Part shown: one piece after another, positions 32,320 to 41,099 of the stretch
Layout: each line of letters starts with the position of its first letter
How positions within the stretch are numbered: the first letter of the stretch is position 1
NCBI RefSeq assembly: GCF_900090295.1
Contig: NZ_LT607753.1
Coordinates: forward strand, 3,348,001 to 3,412,000
DNA: 64,000 nucleotides
Direction of reading: 5' to 3'
Origin: Micromonospora coxensis
GTDB taxonomy: Bacteria; Actinomycetota; Actinomycetes; Mycobacteriales; Micromonosporaceae
Position numbers and translations under genes: made by a program
The notes under the pieces: model-generated
Databases searched by the model: none
Seen by the model: the letters and a program-made list of their open reading frames with translations, nothing else
What the model was told of the DNA's origin: nothing

Positions 32320-33492
32320 TCAGAGCAGCTCGACGATGGTGGCGTTGGCCATGCCGCCGCCCTCGCACATGGTCTGCAGGCCGTACCGGATGCCGTTGTC
32401 CCGCATGTGCGCCAACATGGTGGTCATGATCCGGGCGCCGCTGGCGCCGAGCGGGTGGCCGAGGGCGATCGCGCCGCCGCGCGGGTTGAGCCGCTCCGGG
32501 TCGGCCTCGGTCTCCGCCAGCCAGGCGAGCGGCACCGGGGCGAACGCCTCGTTCACCTCGTACACGCCGATCTCCTCGATGCCCAGCCCCGCGCGGCGCA
32601 GCGCCTTGGCGGTGGCCGGGATCGGCGCGGTGAGCATGGCGACCGGGTCGTCGGCGGCCACCACGGCGGTGTGCACCCGCGCCAGCGGACGCAGGCCGTG
32701 CCGGCTGGCCCACTCGCTCGTGGTGACGGCGAGCGCGGCGGCCCCGTCGGAGATCTGCGACGCGGAGCCGGCGGTGACCACGCCGTCGGCCCGGAACGGG
32801 GTCTTCAGCTCGCCGAGCTTCTCCAGCGTGGTGTCCCGCCGGATGCCCTCGTCGGCGGCGAACTTGCCGCCGTCGGCGAGCGCCACCGGGGCCAGTTCCG
32901 GGTCGAACGCCCCGGCGTCCTGCGCCGCGGCGGCCTTCTCGTGGCTGGCGAGCGCGAACTCGTCGAGCTGGGTACGGGAGAAGTGCCAGCGGGCGGCGAT
33001 CAGCTCCGCCCCGACGCCCTGGTTGAACGGCAGCGGCTGGTCGTCGGCGAAGCCCTCCACACCCCGGTACCGCTGGCGGATCTGGTCGCTGAAGGGCATG
33101 CCGTCGGCGACGCTGGAGCCCATCGGCACCCGGGTCATCGACTCGACCCCACCGGCGACCACCAGGTCGGCCTGGCCGGAGAGCACGGTGGCGGCGGCGA
33201 AGTGCAGCGCCTGCTGGCTGGAGCCGCACTGCCGGTCCAGCGTGGTGCCGGGGACCGACTCGGGCCAGCCGGCGGCGAGCACCGCGTTGCGGGCGACGTT
33301 CCAGGACTGCTCGCCGACCTGGGAGACGCAGCCCCAGACCACGTCGTCCACCTGGCCCGGGTCGATCCCGGTGCGCTCGGCGAGGGCGCGCAGCACGTGC
33401 GCCGAGAGGTCGACCGGGTGCACGGCGGCCAGGCTGCCCTTGCGCCGCCCGACCGGGGTGCGTACCGCGCCGACGATGACTGCGTCACTCAT
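32320..33492 (-). CDS. Thiolase (acetyl-CoA C-acyltransferase)
   Basis: A 390-residue enzyme. The nucleophilic Cys is in TTLDRQCGSSQQALHFAA (about residue 90), and the second active-site Cys in MCEGGGMANATIV near the C-terminus, with His in NPRGGAIALGHPLGASGAR. The motif NEAFAPVPLAW is typical of degradative and biosynthetic thiolases, which cleave or condense acyl-CoA. It is monocistronic, with GGGGAG before ATG 33492, so the pathway is not shown by context. Confidence 0.93.
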   Translation of the reverse strand: MSDAVIVGAVRTPVGRRKGSLAAVHPVDLSAHVLRALAERTGIDPGQVDDVVWGCVSQVGEQSWNVARNAVLAAGWPESVPGTTLDRQCGSSQQALHFAAATVLSGQADLVVAGGVESMTRVPMGSSVADGMPFSDQIRQRYRGVEGFADDQPLPFNQGVGAELIAARWHFSRTQLDEFALASHEKAAAAQDAGAFDPELAPVALADGGKFAADEGIRRDTTLEKLGELKTPFRADGVVTAGSASQISDGAAALAVTTSEWASRHGLRPLARVHTAVVAADDPVAMLTAPIPATAKALRRAGLGIEEIGVYEVNEAFAPVPLAWLAETEADPERLNPRGGAIALGHPLGASGARIMTTMLAHMRDNGIRYGLQTMCEGGGMANATIVELL

Positions 33493-33577
33493 GACTACTC
33501 CCCGGTAACTTGGGCTGCCCTCGATCGTACGTCCTGCACCGGTGGGTCGTCCTCCCCAGGGCTGGCATGCTGGTCCC

Positions 33578-34006
33578 GTGCAGCCCTCATCGTCCCCGGT
33601 CCACCAGTGGCGGGTGCCACCGGCCCTGCCCGCGGTGAAGCTGGTCGGCGCGGTCGCGCTGGCCGGGCTCGGCCTGCTCCTGCACGAGGGCGACCTGGTG
33701 CAACTGGCGCTGGCGCTGGGGGCCGCCGCCGGGCTGGCCGCCTGGGCGCTGCGTGACCTGCTCGTCCCGGTACGCCTCGCCGCCGACCCGGACGGCCTCA
33801 CCGTCGTACGCGGGTTCGCCGGCCGGCGGCGGCTGCCGTGGGCCTCGGTCGAGGCGATCACGGTCGACCGGCGGACCCGCTTCGGGCTGGCCGCCGAGAC
33901 GCTGGAGATCGACGCCGGGGAGTCGCTGCACCTCTTCGGCCGGTACGACCTGGACGCCCCGCCCGACGAGGTGGCCGAGACGCTCCGCGCGGCCCGACCG
34001 GGCTGA
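33578..34006 (+). CDS. Small PH-domain membrane protein
   Basis: A 142-residue protein with two hydrophobic helices near the N-terminus (VKLVGAVALAGLGLLLH and VQLALALGAAAGLAAWALR) followed by a bacterial PH-like beta domain (VRLAADPDGLTVVRGFAGRRRLPW, ASVEAITVDRRTRFG). The function of these proteins is unknown. GTG 33578 is the most likely start. It is divergent from the thiolase gene and convergent with the rhomboid gene. Confidence 0.8.
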   Translation: MQPSSSPVHQWRVPPALPAVKLVGAVALAGLGLLLHEGDLVQLALALGAAAGLAAWALRDLLVPVRLAADPDGLTVVRGFAGRRRLPWASVEAITVDRRTRFGLAAETLEIDAGESLHLFGRYDLDAPPDEVAETLRAARPG

Positions 34007-34034
34007 CCCGGCAGGCTCGCCGGGCCGACGGCGA

Positions 34035-34973
34035 TCAACCGGTCAGCGCGGCCGTCCGGACGAGCGCCAGGCCGAGCAGCGCCACCAGGATGATCGCGGT
34101 GCCCACCGACTGGAACACCGACCGCCGCATCCGGGGCGCGTACGCCAGCACCCAGCCCATCGCCGCGCCGGTGACCAGACCGCCGACGTGGCCGGGGATG
34201 GAGATGCCGGGCACGGTGAAGGTGAAGATCAGGTTGATCACCAGGATCGGCACGATCGCCGAGGTGTCCCGGCCCAGCCGGCGCATCAGCACGAAGACGG
34301 CGGCGAAGAGCCCGAAGATCGCGGTGGAGGCGCCGGCCGACGCGGAGTTCGGGCTGCTGAACAGGTACGCCGCCACGTTGCCGCCGAGCCCGGCGACCAG
34401 GTAGAGCGCGAGGAAGCGCAGCGGCCCGAGCAGCGCCTCCAGGTCCCGTCCCAGCACCCAGAGCGCCCACATGTTCAACAGCAGGTGCACCAGGCCGTAG
34501 TGCAGGAACATCGCGGTGACCAGCCGGTACCACTCGCCGGTGACGATGCCCTCCACCGGGAACTGTGGCGGCCACTCGGCGAGCACCGCGCCCCACTGGG
34601 TCAGCGGGGTGCCGCCACCGAGCAGGCCACCGAGCCCGCCGCCGGCCATCGAGTCGCCGCCGCCGTCGCTGGCGACGGAGAGCACCATCATCAGCAGGTT
34701 CAGCGCGATCAGCGTCCGGGTGACGAGGCCGCGACGGCCGGCGGCACCGCCACCGAAGGCGGTACGCGCCGGCCGCACGCTGCGGCGTCCCTCGTTCACG
34801 CACTCCGGGCACTGGTGGCCGACGGAGGCGTCCCGCATGCACTCCGGACAGATCGGCCGGTCGCAGCGGGTGCACCGGACGTACGTCTCCCGGTCAGCGT
34901 GGCGGTAGCAGACCGGAGTGGCCGGTGCCGACCCGCCGGTGGCGTCGCCTGCCTGGCCGGGGCGTTCAGTCAT
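34035..34973 (-). CDS. Rhomboid-family intramembrane serine protease with zinc-finger N-terminus
   Basis: A 312-residue protein. Residues 20-65 have a Cys/His cluster (CYRHADRETYVRCTRCDRP, then ICPECMRD and HQCPEC) like a B-box zinc finger. The rhomboid domain follows with six or seven helices: EWYRLVTAMFLHYGLVHLLLNMWALW, then GASTAIFGLFAAVFV with the catalytic Ser in GxS, and PGHVGGLVTGAAMGW with the catalytic His. It cleaves transmembrane substrates. The N-terminal zinc finger is common in actinobacterial rhomboids. Confidence 0.92.
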   Translation of the reverse strand: MTERPGQAGDATGGSAPATPVCYRHADRETYVRCTRCDRPICPECMRDASVGHQCPECVNEGRRSVRPARTAFGGGAAGRRGLVTRTLIALNLLMMVLSVASDGGGDSMAGGGLGGLLGGGTPLTQWGAVLAEWPPQFPVEGIVTGEWYRLVTAMFLHYGLVHLLLNMWALWVLGRDLEALLGPLRFLALYLVAGLGGNVAAYLFSSPNSASAGASTAIFGLFAAVFVLMRRLGRDTSAIVPILVINLIFTFTVPGISIPGHVGGLVTGAAMGWVLAYAPRMRRSVFQSVGTAIILVALLGLALVRTAALTG

Positions 34974-35000
34974 GCGTGCAAAGGTACCTCGCCGCCCCGG

Positions 35001-35531
35001 TCAGGCCGGGGTGCGCTCGATCTCGACCCGCTCGATCACCACGTCCTGCAGCGGCCGGTCGCTCGGACCGGTCGGGGTGTTCGCGATCGAGTCCACCACC
35101 TTCGCCGACTGCTCGTCGGCGACCTGGCCGAAGATGGTGTGCCGGTTGTTCAGGTGCGGCGTCGGCGCGACGGTGATGAAGAACTGCGAGCCGTTGGTGC
35201 CCGGCCCGGCGTTCGCCATCGCCAGCAGGTACGGACGGTCGAAGCGCAGCTCCGGGTGGAACTCGTCGCCGAACTTGTAACCCGGGCCACCCCGGCCGGT
35301 GCCGGTCGGGTCACCCATCTGGACCATGAAGCCGCTGATCACCCGGTGCGAGATGGTGCCGTCGTAGTACGGCCCGCTGCCCGGCTGACCCGTACGCGGG
35401 TCGGTGTATTCCTTGTTGCCCTCGGCCAGGTCCACGAAGTTGCGGACCGTCTTCGGAGCGTGGTTGGGGAAGAGCTCCAGCCGGATCGGGCCAGCGTTGG
35501 TGTGCAAGGTGGCGTAGACAGCCTCGGCCAC
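35001..35531 (-). CDS. Cyclophilin-type peptidyl-prolyl isomerase
   Basis: A 176-residue cytoplasmic cyclophilin. Family residues are in SHRVISGFMVQMGDPTGTGRGG (the catalytic Arg), LAMANAGPGTNGSQFFIT and HLNNRHTIFGQV. There is no signal peptide, so it acts in the cytosol. GTG 35531 has GAGGAG seven bases upstream. It lies 27 bases upstream of the rhomboid gene on the same strand, so the two may be co-transcribed. Confidence 0.94.
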   Translation of the reverse strand: MAEAVYATLHTNAGPIRLELFPNHAPKTVRNFVDLAEGNKEYTDPRTGQPGSGPYYDGTISHRVISGFMVQMGDPTGTGRGGPGYKFGDEFHPELRFDRPYLLAMANAGPGTNGSQFFITVAPTPHLNNRHTIFGQVADEQSAKVVDSIANTPTGPSDRPLQDVVIERVEIERTPA

Positions 35532-35648
35532 GGGTACTCCTCACTCGTTGGTCAGTTCCATGCGGATCCTCCCATGTGCCCGATCTGGCAGTGCGGAGGC
35601 ATCCGAAGGTGGAGGATGACGAAGGAACAACTCCCAGGAGGTGGGACC

Positions 35649-36449
35649 GTGTTTGGAATCGGGCGGCGTAAGACCCAGGGGCAGCTCGCGAAGGTGGAGC
35701 TGAACCAGGGCATCGGTCACCTTCGACAGGCTGCGGCGTACGCGGCCAAGGGTGCCGGCGCCACGGTCGGCCCGCGGGTCCAGGCAGCCCGGGGCGCCGT
35801 CGCGCCGACCGCGATCGTCGTACGGGACAAGGCGTCGAGCGGCTTCGCGTCGACGGCTGCGGCTGTCGCGCCGTTGGTGCTCGCCCTGCGCAAGGCGCAG
35901 GCCGAGCAGGCGGGCAAGGTGATCGCCGGGAAGAAGGCCGCCGCGGCCAAGCAGTCCGCGGTGCACAAGAAGGTGAAGGCGAAGAACATGAAGGCCGCCA
36001 AGAAGAAGCAGAAGAAGTCGCGGGGCGGCCTGATGACCGGCCTGCTGGCCGCCGGCGCGGTCGCCGGCATGGCCGGCGCGATGGCCGTACGCCGCCGCCG
36101 CGAGCAGCAGGAGTGGGCCGAGTACGACCCGACCCGCAACATCGACACGGTCAGCGACGAGGTCGACACCCTCGTGGTCGAGACCCCCTCGACCAGCGGT
36201 GGCAAGGTGACCGACTCCTCGACCATGTCGAGCGGCGCCGGCACGGCCGGTGGCCCGACCGGTGCGGGCAGCTCGGCGGTGGCCGGCGGGGACAGCGCGT
36301 CGACCACCACCCCCGGCACCCAGCCGGTGATCCACGCCAACGACAAGGTCCCCTCGGTCGCCGAGGGCGCGACCGACGTCTCCGGGCGTCCGGCGGACGA
36401 CGTGTCGAAGGCGCTGGGCAAGGGCACAGCCAAGTCCAGCAGCCGCTGA
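35649..36449 (+). CDS. Lys/Ala-rich single-pass membrane protein
   Basis: A 266-residue protein of unknown function. The first 125 residues are helical (LNQGIGHLRQAAAYAAKGAG), ending in a very basic stretch (VHKKVKAKNMKAAKKKQKKS). One membrane helix follows (GLLAAGAVAGMAGAMAV), then RRRREQQEW and a Ser/Thr/Gly-rich acidic tail of about 110 residues. By charge, the N-terminal part should be cytosolic. GTG 35649 is chosen because AGGAGG lies seven bases upstream; ATG 35616 is in frame. It is divergent from the cyclophilin gene across 117 bases. Confidence 0.75.
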   Translation: MFGIGRRKTQGQLAKVELNQGIGHLRQAAAYAAKGAGATVGPRVQAARGAVAPTAIVVRDKASSGFASTAAAVAPLVLALRKAQAEQAGKVIAGKKAAAAKQSAVHKKVKAKNMKAAKKKQKKSRGGLMTGLLAAGAVAGMAGAMAVRRRREQQEWAEYDPTRNIDTVSDEVDTLVVETPSTSGGKVTDSSTMSSGAGTAGGPTGAGSSAVAGGDSASTTTPGTQPVIHANDKVPSVAEGATDVSGRPADDVSKALGKGTAKSSSR

Positions 36450-36459
36450 CCAGCGGCAT

Positions 36460-36497
36460 CGCCGGCGGCGCGGGAGGCGACTCCCGCGCCGCCGGCG
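36460..36497. terminator. Bidirectional terminator
   Basis: Perfect 17-bp stem (36460-36476 with 36481-36497) closed by the tetraloop GCGA, between two convergent genes. Confidence 0.85.
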
Positions 36498-36546
36498 TTC
36501 GCGCGCCCGCTCGTACCCGACCGACGACGTCGCGCCGGGGCGGCGT

Positions 36547-37695
36547 CTAGAGCCAGCCGTTGCGGCGGAACCAGCGGTACAGGGCCAGCGAGATGGCGAG
36601 CATCAGGGCGAGCACGCCCGGATAGCCGTACGTCCACTTCAGCTCGGGCATGTTCTCGAAGTTCATGCCGTAGACCCCGGCGAACGCGGTCCAGACCGCG
36701 GCGATGGCCGCCCACGCGGCGATCTTGCGCATGTCGTTGTTCTGGTCGACGGTGACCTGCGCCAACCGCGCCTGGAGGATCGAGTTGAGCAGGTCGTCGT
36801 ACGAGTTGACCTGCTCGACGGTACGGCTGAGGTGGTCCTGCACGTCCCGGAAGTAGCGGCGCACCTCCCGGGGCACCTCCCGGTTGACCTCGGCCACCAG
36901 GGTCAGCAGCGGTCGTTGCAGCGGCACCACCGCCCGCTTGAACTCCACCAGCTCCCGCTTCATCTGGTAGATCCGCTGGATCCGGCCGCTGCCCTGCGGG
37001 GCGAAGACGTCCGCCTCCAGCACGTCGAGATCGTCCTCCAGCCGGTCGGCCACCTCCAGGTAGAGGTCCACCACCCGGTCGGTGACCGCGTACGCGACGG
37101 CCCACGGGCCGTGCAGCAGCAGGTCCCGCTTGGCCTCCAGGTCGGCCCGGACCGCCGCGAGCCGGCTGGCGTCGCCGTGCCGGACGCTGATCAGGAAGTC
37201 CGGCCCGATGAAGAGCATCACCTGGCCGGTCTCCACCACCTCGGAGTTCTCGGTCAGCTCCGCGTGCTCGCAGTAGCGGGCGGTACGCAGCACCAGGAAG
37301 CTGACCTCGCCGAAGCGTTCCAGCTTGGGGCGCTGCTGCGCCTTGACCGCGTCCTCGACGGCCAGCTCGTGCAGGCCGTACGTCTCGGCGATGGCGGACA
37401 TTTCGGTCAGCTCCGGCTCGTGCAGCCCGAGCCAGACGAAGGCGTCCCGCTCCCGGCGGGCGGCCTCCAGCGCCTCGGCGTAGTGCCACTCACCCGGCTG
37501 GCGTCTCCCGCCGACGTAGAGGGCGCAGTCCACCACGCCGCTGCGCCCCGGTCCGGCCGGCGTCGGGGTACGGGGGGAGCCGTCGGCGTTGAGGATGCGG
37601 GACATCGCGCGCACCGGCGCGGCCCAGGCGCGGGGGCTGAGCACCCGTGCGCCCTGCTGCGTCGCCGACCGCTCCCGCGCACCCCGCTCCGCCAT
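36547..37695 (-). CDS. corA: CorA-family magnesium transporter
   Basis: A 382-residue protein. The large cytosolic domain (VVDCALYVGG onward) precedes two C-terminal membrane helices: AAWAAIAAVWTAFAGVYGMNFENMPEL, ending in the YGMN selectivity signature, and VLALMLAISLALYRWF, then a basic RRNGWL end. CorA forms pentamers that import Mg2+ (or Co2+/Ni2+). ATG 37695 has purine-rich GGGGAGGGG and AGGAC before it; ATG 37605 would give a shorter protein starting MSRILN and is a real alternative. Confidence 0.9.
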   Translation of the reverse strand: MAERGARERSATQQGARVLSPRAWAAPVRAMSRILNADGSPRTPTPAGPGRSGVVDCALYVGGRRQPGEWHYAEALEAARRERDAFVWLGLHEPELTEMSAIAETYGLHELAVEDAVKAQQRPKLERFGEVSFLVLRTARYCEHAELTENSEVVETGQVMLFIGPDFLISVRHGDASRLAAVRADLEAKRDLLLHGPWAVAYAVTDRVVDLYLEVADRLEDDLDVLEADVFAPQGSGRIQRIYQMKRELVEFKRAVVPLQRPLLTLVAEVNREVPREVRRYFRDVQDHLSRTVEQVNSYDDLLNSILQARLAQVTVDQNNDMRKIAAWAAIAAVWTAFAGVYGMNFENMPELKWTYGYPGVLALMLAISLALYRWFRRNGWL

Positions 37696-37870
37696 GTCCT
37701 GTCCCCTCCCCACCCGCTCCGTCCTGCACGGTACGCCGCCCCGCCCACGTCCACCCCGCCCGCCCTGACCCACCCCGGCCCGCCGCGCCGCCTGGCCGGC
37801 TGGCCACCGGGCCGGCTGGCCGGCTCCACCTGGCCACCGGGCCACCGCGCCGCCGGGCGACCGGGCGACC

Positions 37871-37924
37871 GGGCGGCGGGCGGCGGGCGGCGGGCGGCGG
37901 GCGGCGGGCGGCGGGCGGCGGGCG
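37871..37924. repeat. GGGCGGC heptanucleotide tandem repeat
   Basis: Seven perfect GGGCGGC units (37871-37919) and a partial eighth, in the non-coding stretch 37696-38260 upstream of corA. The preceding 80 bases are also short GGCCACCGGGC-type repeats. Confidence 0.9.
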
Positions 37925-37995
37925 ATCTTGCGGTTGTGGTTACCCGTTCGCCCCTTGCTCCCCGACATGTCTCCACCACCACTGCAAGAGCGCGA

Positions 37996-38088
37996 AGGTG
38001 GGGGCGAGGGGGTGGGGCGGCGAGGGGGTGGGGCCGGGTGGGTCGGGCCGCGTTCAGGGGGGTGAGGGGGCGACCCGACCCACCCGGC
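37996..38088. other. G-tract region and large hairpin upstream of corA
   Basis: The plus strand at 37999-38035 has repeated runs of four or five G, a candidate G-quadruplex. Perfect 15-base arms at 38033-38047 and 38074-38088 (GCCGGGTGGGTCGGG with its complement) enclose 26 bases. No credible gene lies in 37696-38260. Confidence 0.6.
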
Positions 38089-38191
38089 GCCCGGTGGGGG
38101 CGGGGGTGATGTCGAGGGCGTCGTCTCCCAGGGCGGCCGGGTCACCGGGGACCGGCGGCCGGTAGGTGAGCGACGCTCGCAGCATTGTGCG

Positions 38192-38231
38192 ACGACGGCC
38201 GGCCCGGGGGCAGACCCGGACCGGCCGTCGT
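38192..38231. terminator. Hairpin after the aminotransferase gene
   Basis: Outer arms ACGACGGCCGG and CCGGCCGTCGT with further inner pairing (GGCCCGGG/CCCGGACC, one mismatch). It lies 30 bases past the stop of the minus-strand aminotransferase gene. Confidence 0.7.
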
Positions 38232-38260
38232 TACGCGATTGTCGTAAACCCGGTGGACGT

Positions 38261-39355
38261 TCAGCCTCGAACGGCGGCCACGGCCTCCGCGAGCCGCCGG
38301 ACACCCTCGTCGATCCGGTCCGCGGTCACGGCGGAGAACGCCAGCCGCAGCGCGTGCCGACCGCCGTCGACCATGAAGTCGCTCCCCTTCACCACCGCGA
38401 CGCCGCGCTCGGCGGCGGCCGGGGCCAGCTTCTCCACGTCCACGTCCTGCGGGAACTCGACCCAGAGGAAGTAGCCGCCGTCCGGCTCGACGAAGCTGGC
38501 CTCCGGGATGTGCCGGCGCAGCGACTCGGCCAGCACCCGGGCCCGCTCGCCGAGAGCGGTCGAGACCGTCTCGATCGAGCGGTGGATGTCACCGGAGACG
38601 CAGAACTGGTGCACGATCGCCTCGGAGACCATGCCGGGCGAGATGTAGAGGTTGGTCGCCTTCTTGGCGATGTCGGCGATCAGGTCCGCCGGCCCGACCA
38701 GGTAACCGACCCGGACGCCCGGGCAGACCGTCTTGGTGAAGCTGGAGGCGTGCACCACGACGTCGCGGGTGTCCATCGAGAGCATCGACGGCAGCGCCTC
38801 GCCCCGGAACCGGATGTCCGCGTACGGGTCGTCCTCGAAGATGGTGAACTCGTACTCGGCCGCCAGGTCGAGCAGCTCGCGCCGCTTCTCCAGGGAGAGG
38901 GTCACGCCCGCCGGGTTCTGGTAGTTCGGGATGACGTGCGCGAGCCGGGGCCGCACCCCGGACTCCAGCAGCTTGCGCAGCTCGGCGGTGTCCAGGCCGT
39001 CCGGCTGGATCGTGACGCCGTGCACCTCGCCGCCCATCTTCTGCAGGTTGAGCAGCGTCCGGTCGTACGTCGGGCGCTCCACGACCACCGCGTCGCCGCG
39101 CCGGACCAGGTGGTCGAAGAGGAACGCGTCCGCCTGGAGCGAGCCGTTGGTGATCAGCACCTGCTCCGGGGTGACGCCGTGCTTCTCGGCGATCCACTTC
39201 CGGAGGGGCGGGTACCCGACGGAGGTGCCGTACGCGGTCACCCCGGCGGGATCGGCGTCGAAGGCACGGACGGCGGCGGCCTTGAGACCCTCGACATCCA
39301 CGATGTCCAGCGAGGGAGCTCCACGGGCGAACGAGATCAGCTGCTCGGCGGTCAT
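38261..39355 (-). CDS. PLP-dependent aminotransferase (class I/II, 2-aminoadipate-type)
   Basis: A 364-residue fold-type I enzyme. The PLP lysine is in ASSFTKTVCPGVRVGYL, the PLP-phosphate contact region in TNGSLQADAFLFD, the Asn/Asp/Tyr set in PNYQNPAGV and FEDDPYADI, and the substrate-carboxylate Arg in RHALRLAFS. The pattern resembles 2-aminoadipate/aromatic aminotransferases related to the MocR domain, but no DNA-binding domain is attached. ATG 39355 is preceded by TAGGCT eight bases upstream, so the message is probably leaderless. Confidence 0.88.
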   Translation of the reverse strand: MTAEQLISFARGAPSLDIVDVEGLKAAAVRAFDADPAGVTAYGTSVGYPPLRKWIAEKHGVTPEQVLITNGSLQADAFLFDHLVRRGDAVVVERPTYDRTLLNLQKMGGEVHGVTIQPDGLDTAELRKLLESGVRPRLAHVIPNYQNPAGVTLSLEKRRELLDLAAEYEFTIFEDDPYADIRFRGEALPSMLSMDTRDVVVHASSFTKTVCPGVRVGYLVGPADLIADIAKKATNLYISPGMVSEAIVHQFCVSGDIHRSIETVSTALGERARVLAESLRRHIPEASFVEPDGGYFLWVEFPQDVDVEKLAPAAAERGVAVVKGSDFMVDGGRHALRLAFSAVTADRIDEGVRRLAEAVAAVRG

Positions 39356-39500
39356 GCGCACGAGCCTAGGGCCTGCCCCGGCGACTCCGACCGGCATACA
39401 CGCCAAGTTCAACATGCGGGCAGACGATCGGTGGACCGCACCCTCGTCCGCACCGGTTCGGGGCCGTCCGGCGATCGCGCCGGCGGCCCCGAACGGGCGG

Positions 39501-39890
39501 TCAGCCGACCGTGAGGCGCTGCTGCGACCAGACCCGCATCAGGTCGCGTACGGAGATCACCCCGGCGACCTCCCGGCCGTCCAGCACCACCAGGTGCCGG
39601 AAGCCGCCCCGGGCCATCGCCGCGGCCGCCTCCTCCACCGTCCAGTCCGGACCGGCGTAGACGACCTCCCAGCTCACATGCGCCGCGACCCGCTCCACGT
39701 CGCAGTCCTGCCCGGCACCGATCGCGTTGAGCACGTCGCGTTCGGTCATGATGCCGACCCCTTCGGAGTCGGGGTCGATCACCACCGCCGAGCCGACCCG
39801 GCGGGCCGACATCATCCGGGCCGCCTGCCGGAGCGTGTGCTCCGGACCGACCACGAGAACCTGCTTGGACATCGCTTCCCGAACCTGCAT
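39501..39890 (-). CDS. Two-CBS-domain protein
   Basis: A 129-residue stand-alone CBS pair. First motif MSKQVLVVGPEHTLRQAARMM, then GSAVVIDPDSEGVGIMTERDVL; second AGPDWTVEEAAAAMARGGFRHLVV, then VAGVISVRDLMRVW. Such modules bind adenosine nucleotides and regulate partner enzymes or channels; no partner is fused here. ATG 39890 is used; GTG 39893 is adjacent. AGGGG lies nine bases upstream. Confidence 0.9.
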   Translation of the reverse strand: MQVREAMSKQVLVVGPEHTLRQAARMMSARRVGSAVVIDPDSEGVGIMTERDVLNAIGAGQDCDVERVAAHVSWEVVYAGPDWTVEEAAAAMARGGFRHLVVLDGREVAGVISVRDLMRVWSQQRLTVG

Positions 39891-40005
39891 CACGCATCAC
39901 CCCTTTGGGACGGCGGCACCCGGTCCCCACATGGTGGGCCCACACGGCAGATCAGGACAAGACCGGTCATCGGCGCGGACGGCTTCCGCTCGCTACTGTC
40001 GTGAC

Positions 40006-40251
40006 GTGCCCACCGAGCCAAATCGCTGCGCCGGCGCGCTGATCGTGGACGACGACGGCCGCCTCTCCGTCCAGCGCCGGCCCGCCGAGCGGCGCCTGTC
40101 TCCCATTGCCCGGGACGTCGTCGGCTCGTCACCTCGGGTGGCATCGGCGGCCACCACGACCCCGTCCGCCGGCCGTCTCGGACCGGGCGAGGGCCTCGAC
40201 CACGGGCAGCCGGGGCAGGCCTTCGCCGCGCCCCGGTCGATCGGACTGTGA
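40006..40251 (+). pseudogene. NUDIX hydrolase remnant
   Basis: An 81-codon frame. Its first 37 residues read like the start of an actinobacterial NUDIX hydrolase (RCAGALIVDDDGRLSVQRRP, then AERRLSPIARDVVG), but the expected G-G-H-x-E continuation and the Nudix box with its REx2EE residues are missing and the tail is Ser/Thr/Gly-rich noise. The body of the domain has been deleted or replaced. The frame's stop overlaps the GTG start of the next gene, so it may still act as a translated leader. A functional small protein cannot be excluded. Confidence 0.6.
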
Positions 40252-41018
40252 ACTCCGGTGTCGACCTGCCGCCGCACCGGTTCGCCGGACTGGTCGCCCC
40301 GGCGGTCGAGCGGACCTTCCTCGCCGGCATGCTCGCCGGCCGCGACGGCGGCGGCGCCGAGCTGAGCCAACGGTACGGCGGACCGGCGGCCACCGGCTTC
40401 CTGGTCGAGTTCCGCACCCGGCTCGCCGCGCCCGGCGGATCGGTCGACGGGGCCGGCTTCGCCGCCGTCACCCGGCACCGGGACCCGGCCACCTGCCAGC
40501 GGATGCTGGACAAGCACGTCGCGCACGGCACCATCACCCGGCGGCCGGACGGCGGCTTCGCCGCCACCGAACGCGGCGCCGACTTCCTCACCGAGATGTA
40601 CCAGGTGCACGGCGAGGTCACCGAGGAGCTGTGGGCCGGGCACGACGACCGGGTGCGGCGGCTGGTCGAGGCGTGCGGCCGGCTGCTCGCGTACGCGCTG
40701 CTGCTGGCCGACGAGCCGGACGCCGACCCGGGACCGGCCTTCGCCGCCGTGGCCCCGCCGTACGAGCCGGACGGCGCCCCGCCCGGGGTGCTGCTGCTCA
40801 ACCGGCTCGGCACGCTGCGTTACCACCGGGCCGACGCGCACGCCGCGGCGTGGACCGCCGCCGGGCACACCGCCACCAGCGTCGGCGAGCTGCCGGTGGG
40901 GCCGGAGCGCCGGGCGATCGACCTGGAGACCGACCGGCGGGCCGCCGGCCCGTACGCGGTGCTCAGCGCCGAGGAACGGCTGGCCGTGCTGGCCGACCTG
41001 GCCGCCCTGCCCGGCTGA
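40248..41018 (+). CDS. Putative winged-helix (MarR/SCO6745-like) protein
   Basis: A 256-residue soluble protein. A helical N-terminal half includes a candidate winged-helix region (TCQRMLDKHVAHGTITRRPDG, then GFAATERGADFL), and the C-terminus has the helices LLLNRLGTLRYHRADAHAAAW and LSAEERLAVLADL seen in SCO6745-like proteins. Regulatory function is likely but not shown. The start GTG 40248 overlaps the stop of the NUDIX remnant by four bases; the usual partner in such proteins is not apparent. Confidence 0.6.
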   Translation: MNSGVDLPPHRFAGLVAPAVERTFLAGMLAGRDGGGAELSQRYGGPAATGFLVEFRTRLAAPGGSVDGAGFAAVTRHRDPATCQRMLDKHVAHGTITRRPDGGFAATERGADFLTEMYQVHGEVTEELWAGHDDRVRRLVEACGRLLAYALLLADEPDADPGPAFAAVAPPYEPDGAPPGVLLLNRLGTLRYHRADAHAAAWTAAGHTATSVGELPVGPERRAIDLETDRRAAGPYAVLSAEERLAVLADLAALPG

Positions 41019-41099
41019 TCAACCGGTTGGCGACGGGCCGGCCGTCACGCGGGGCTATCCTCCACGGTGACCTGGGAGTCGTACGAGGGAGGACCCCGC

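Noticed and set aside
37696..38260. Protein-coding gene in the repeat-rich gap upstream of corA
   Set aside because: Frames there are translations of simple repeats and G tracts, without start context or motifs.
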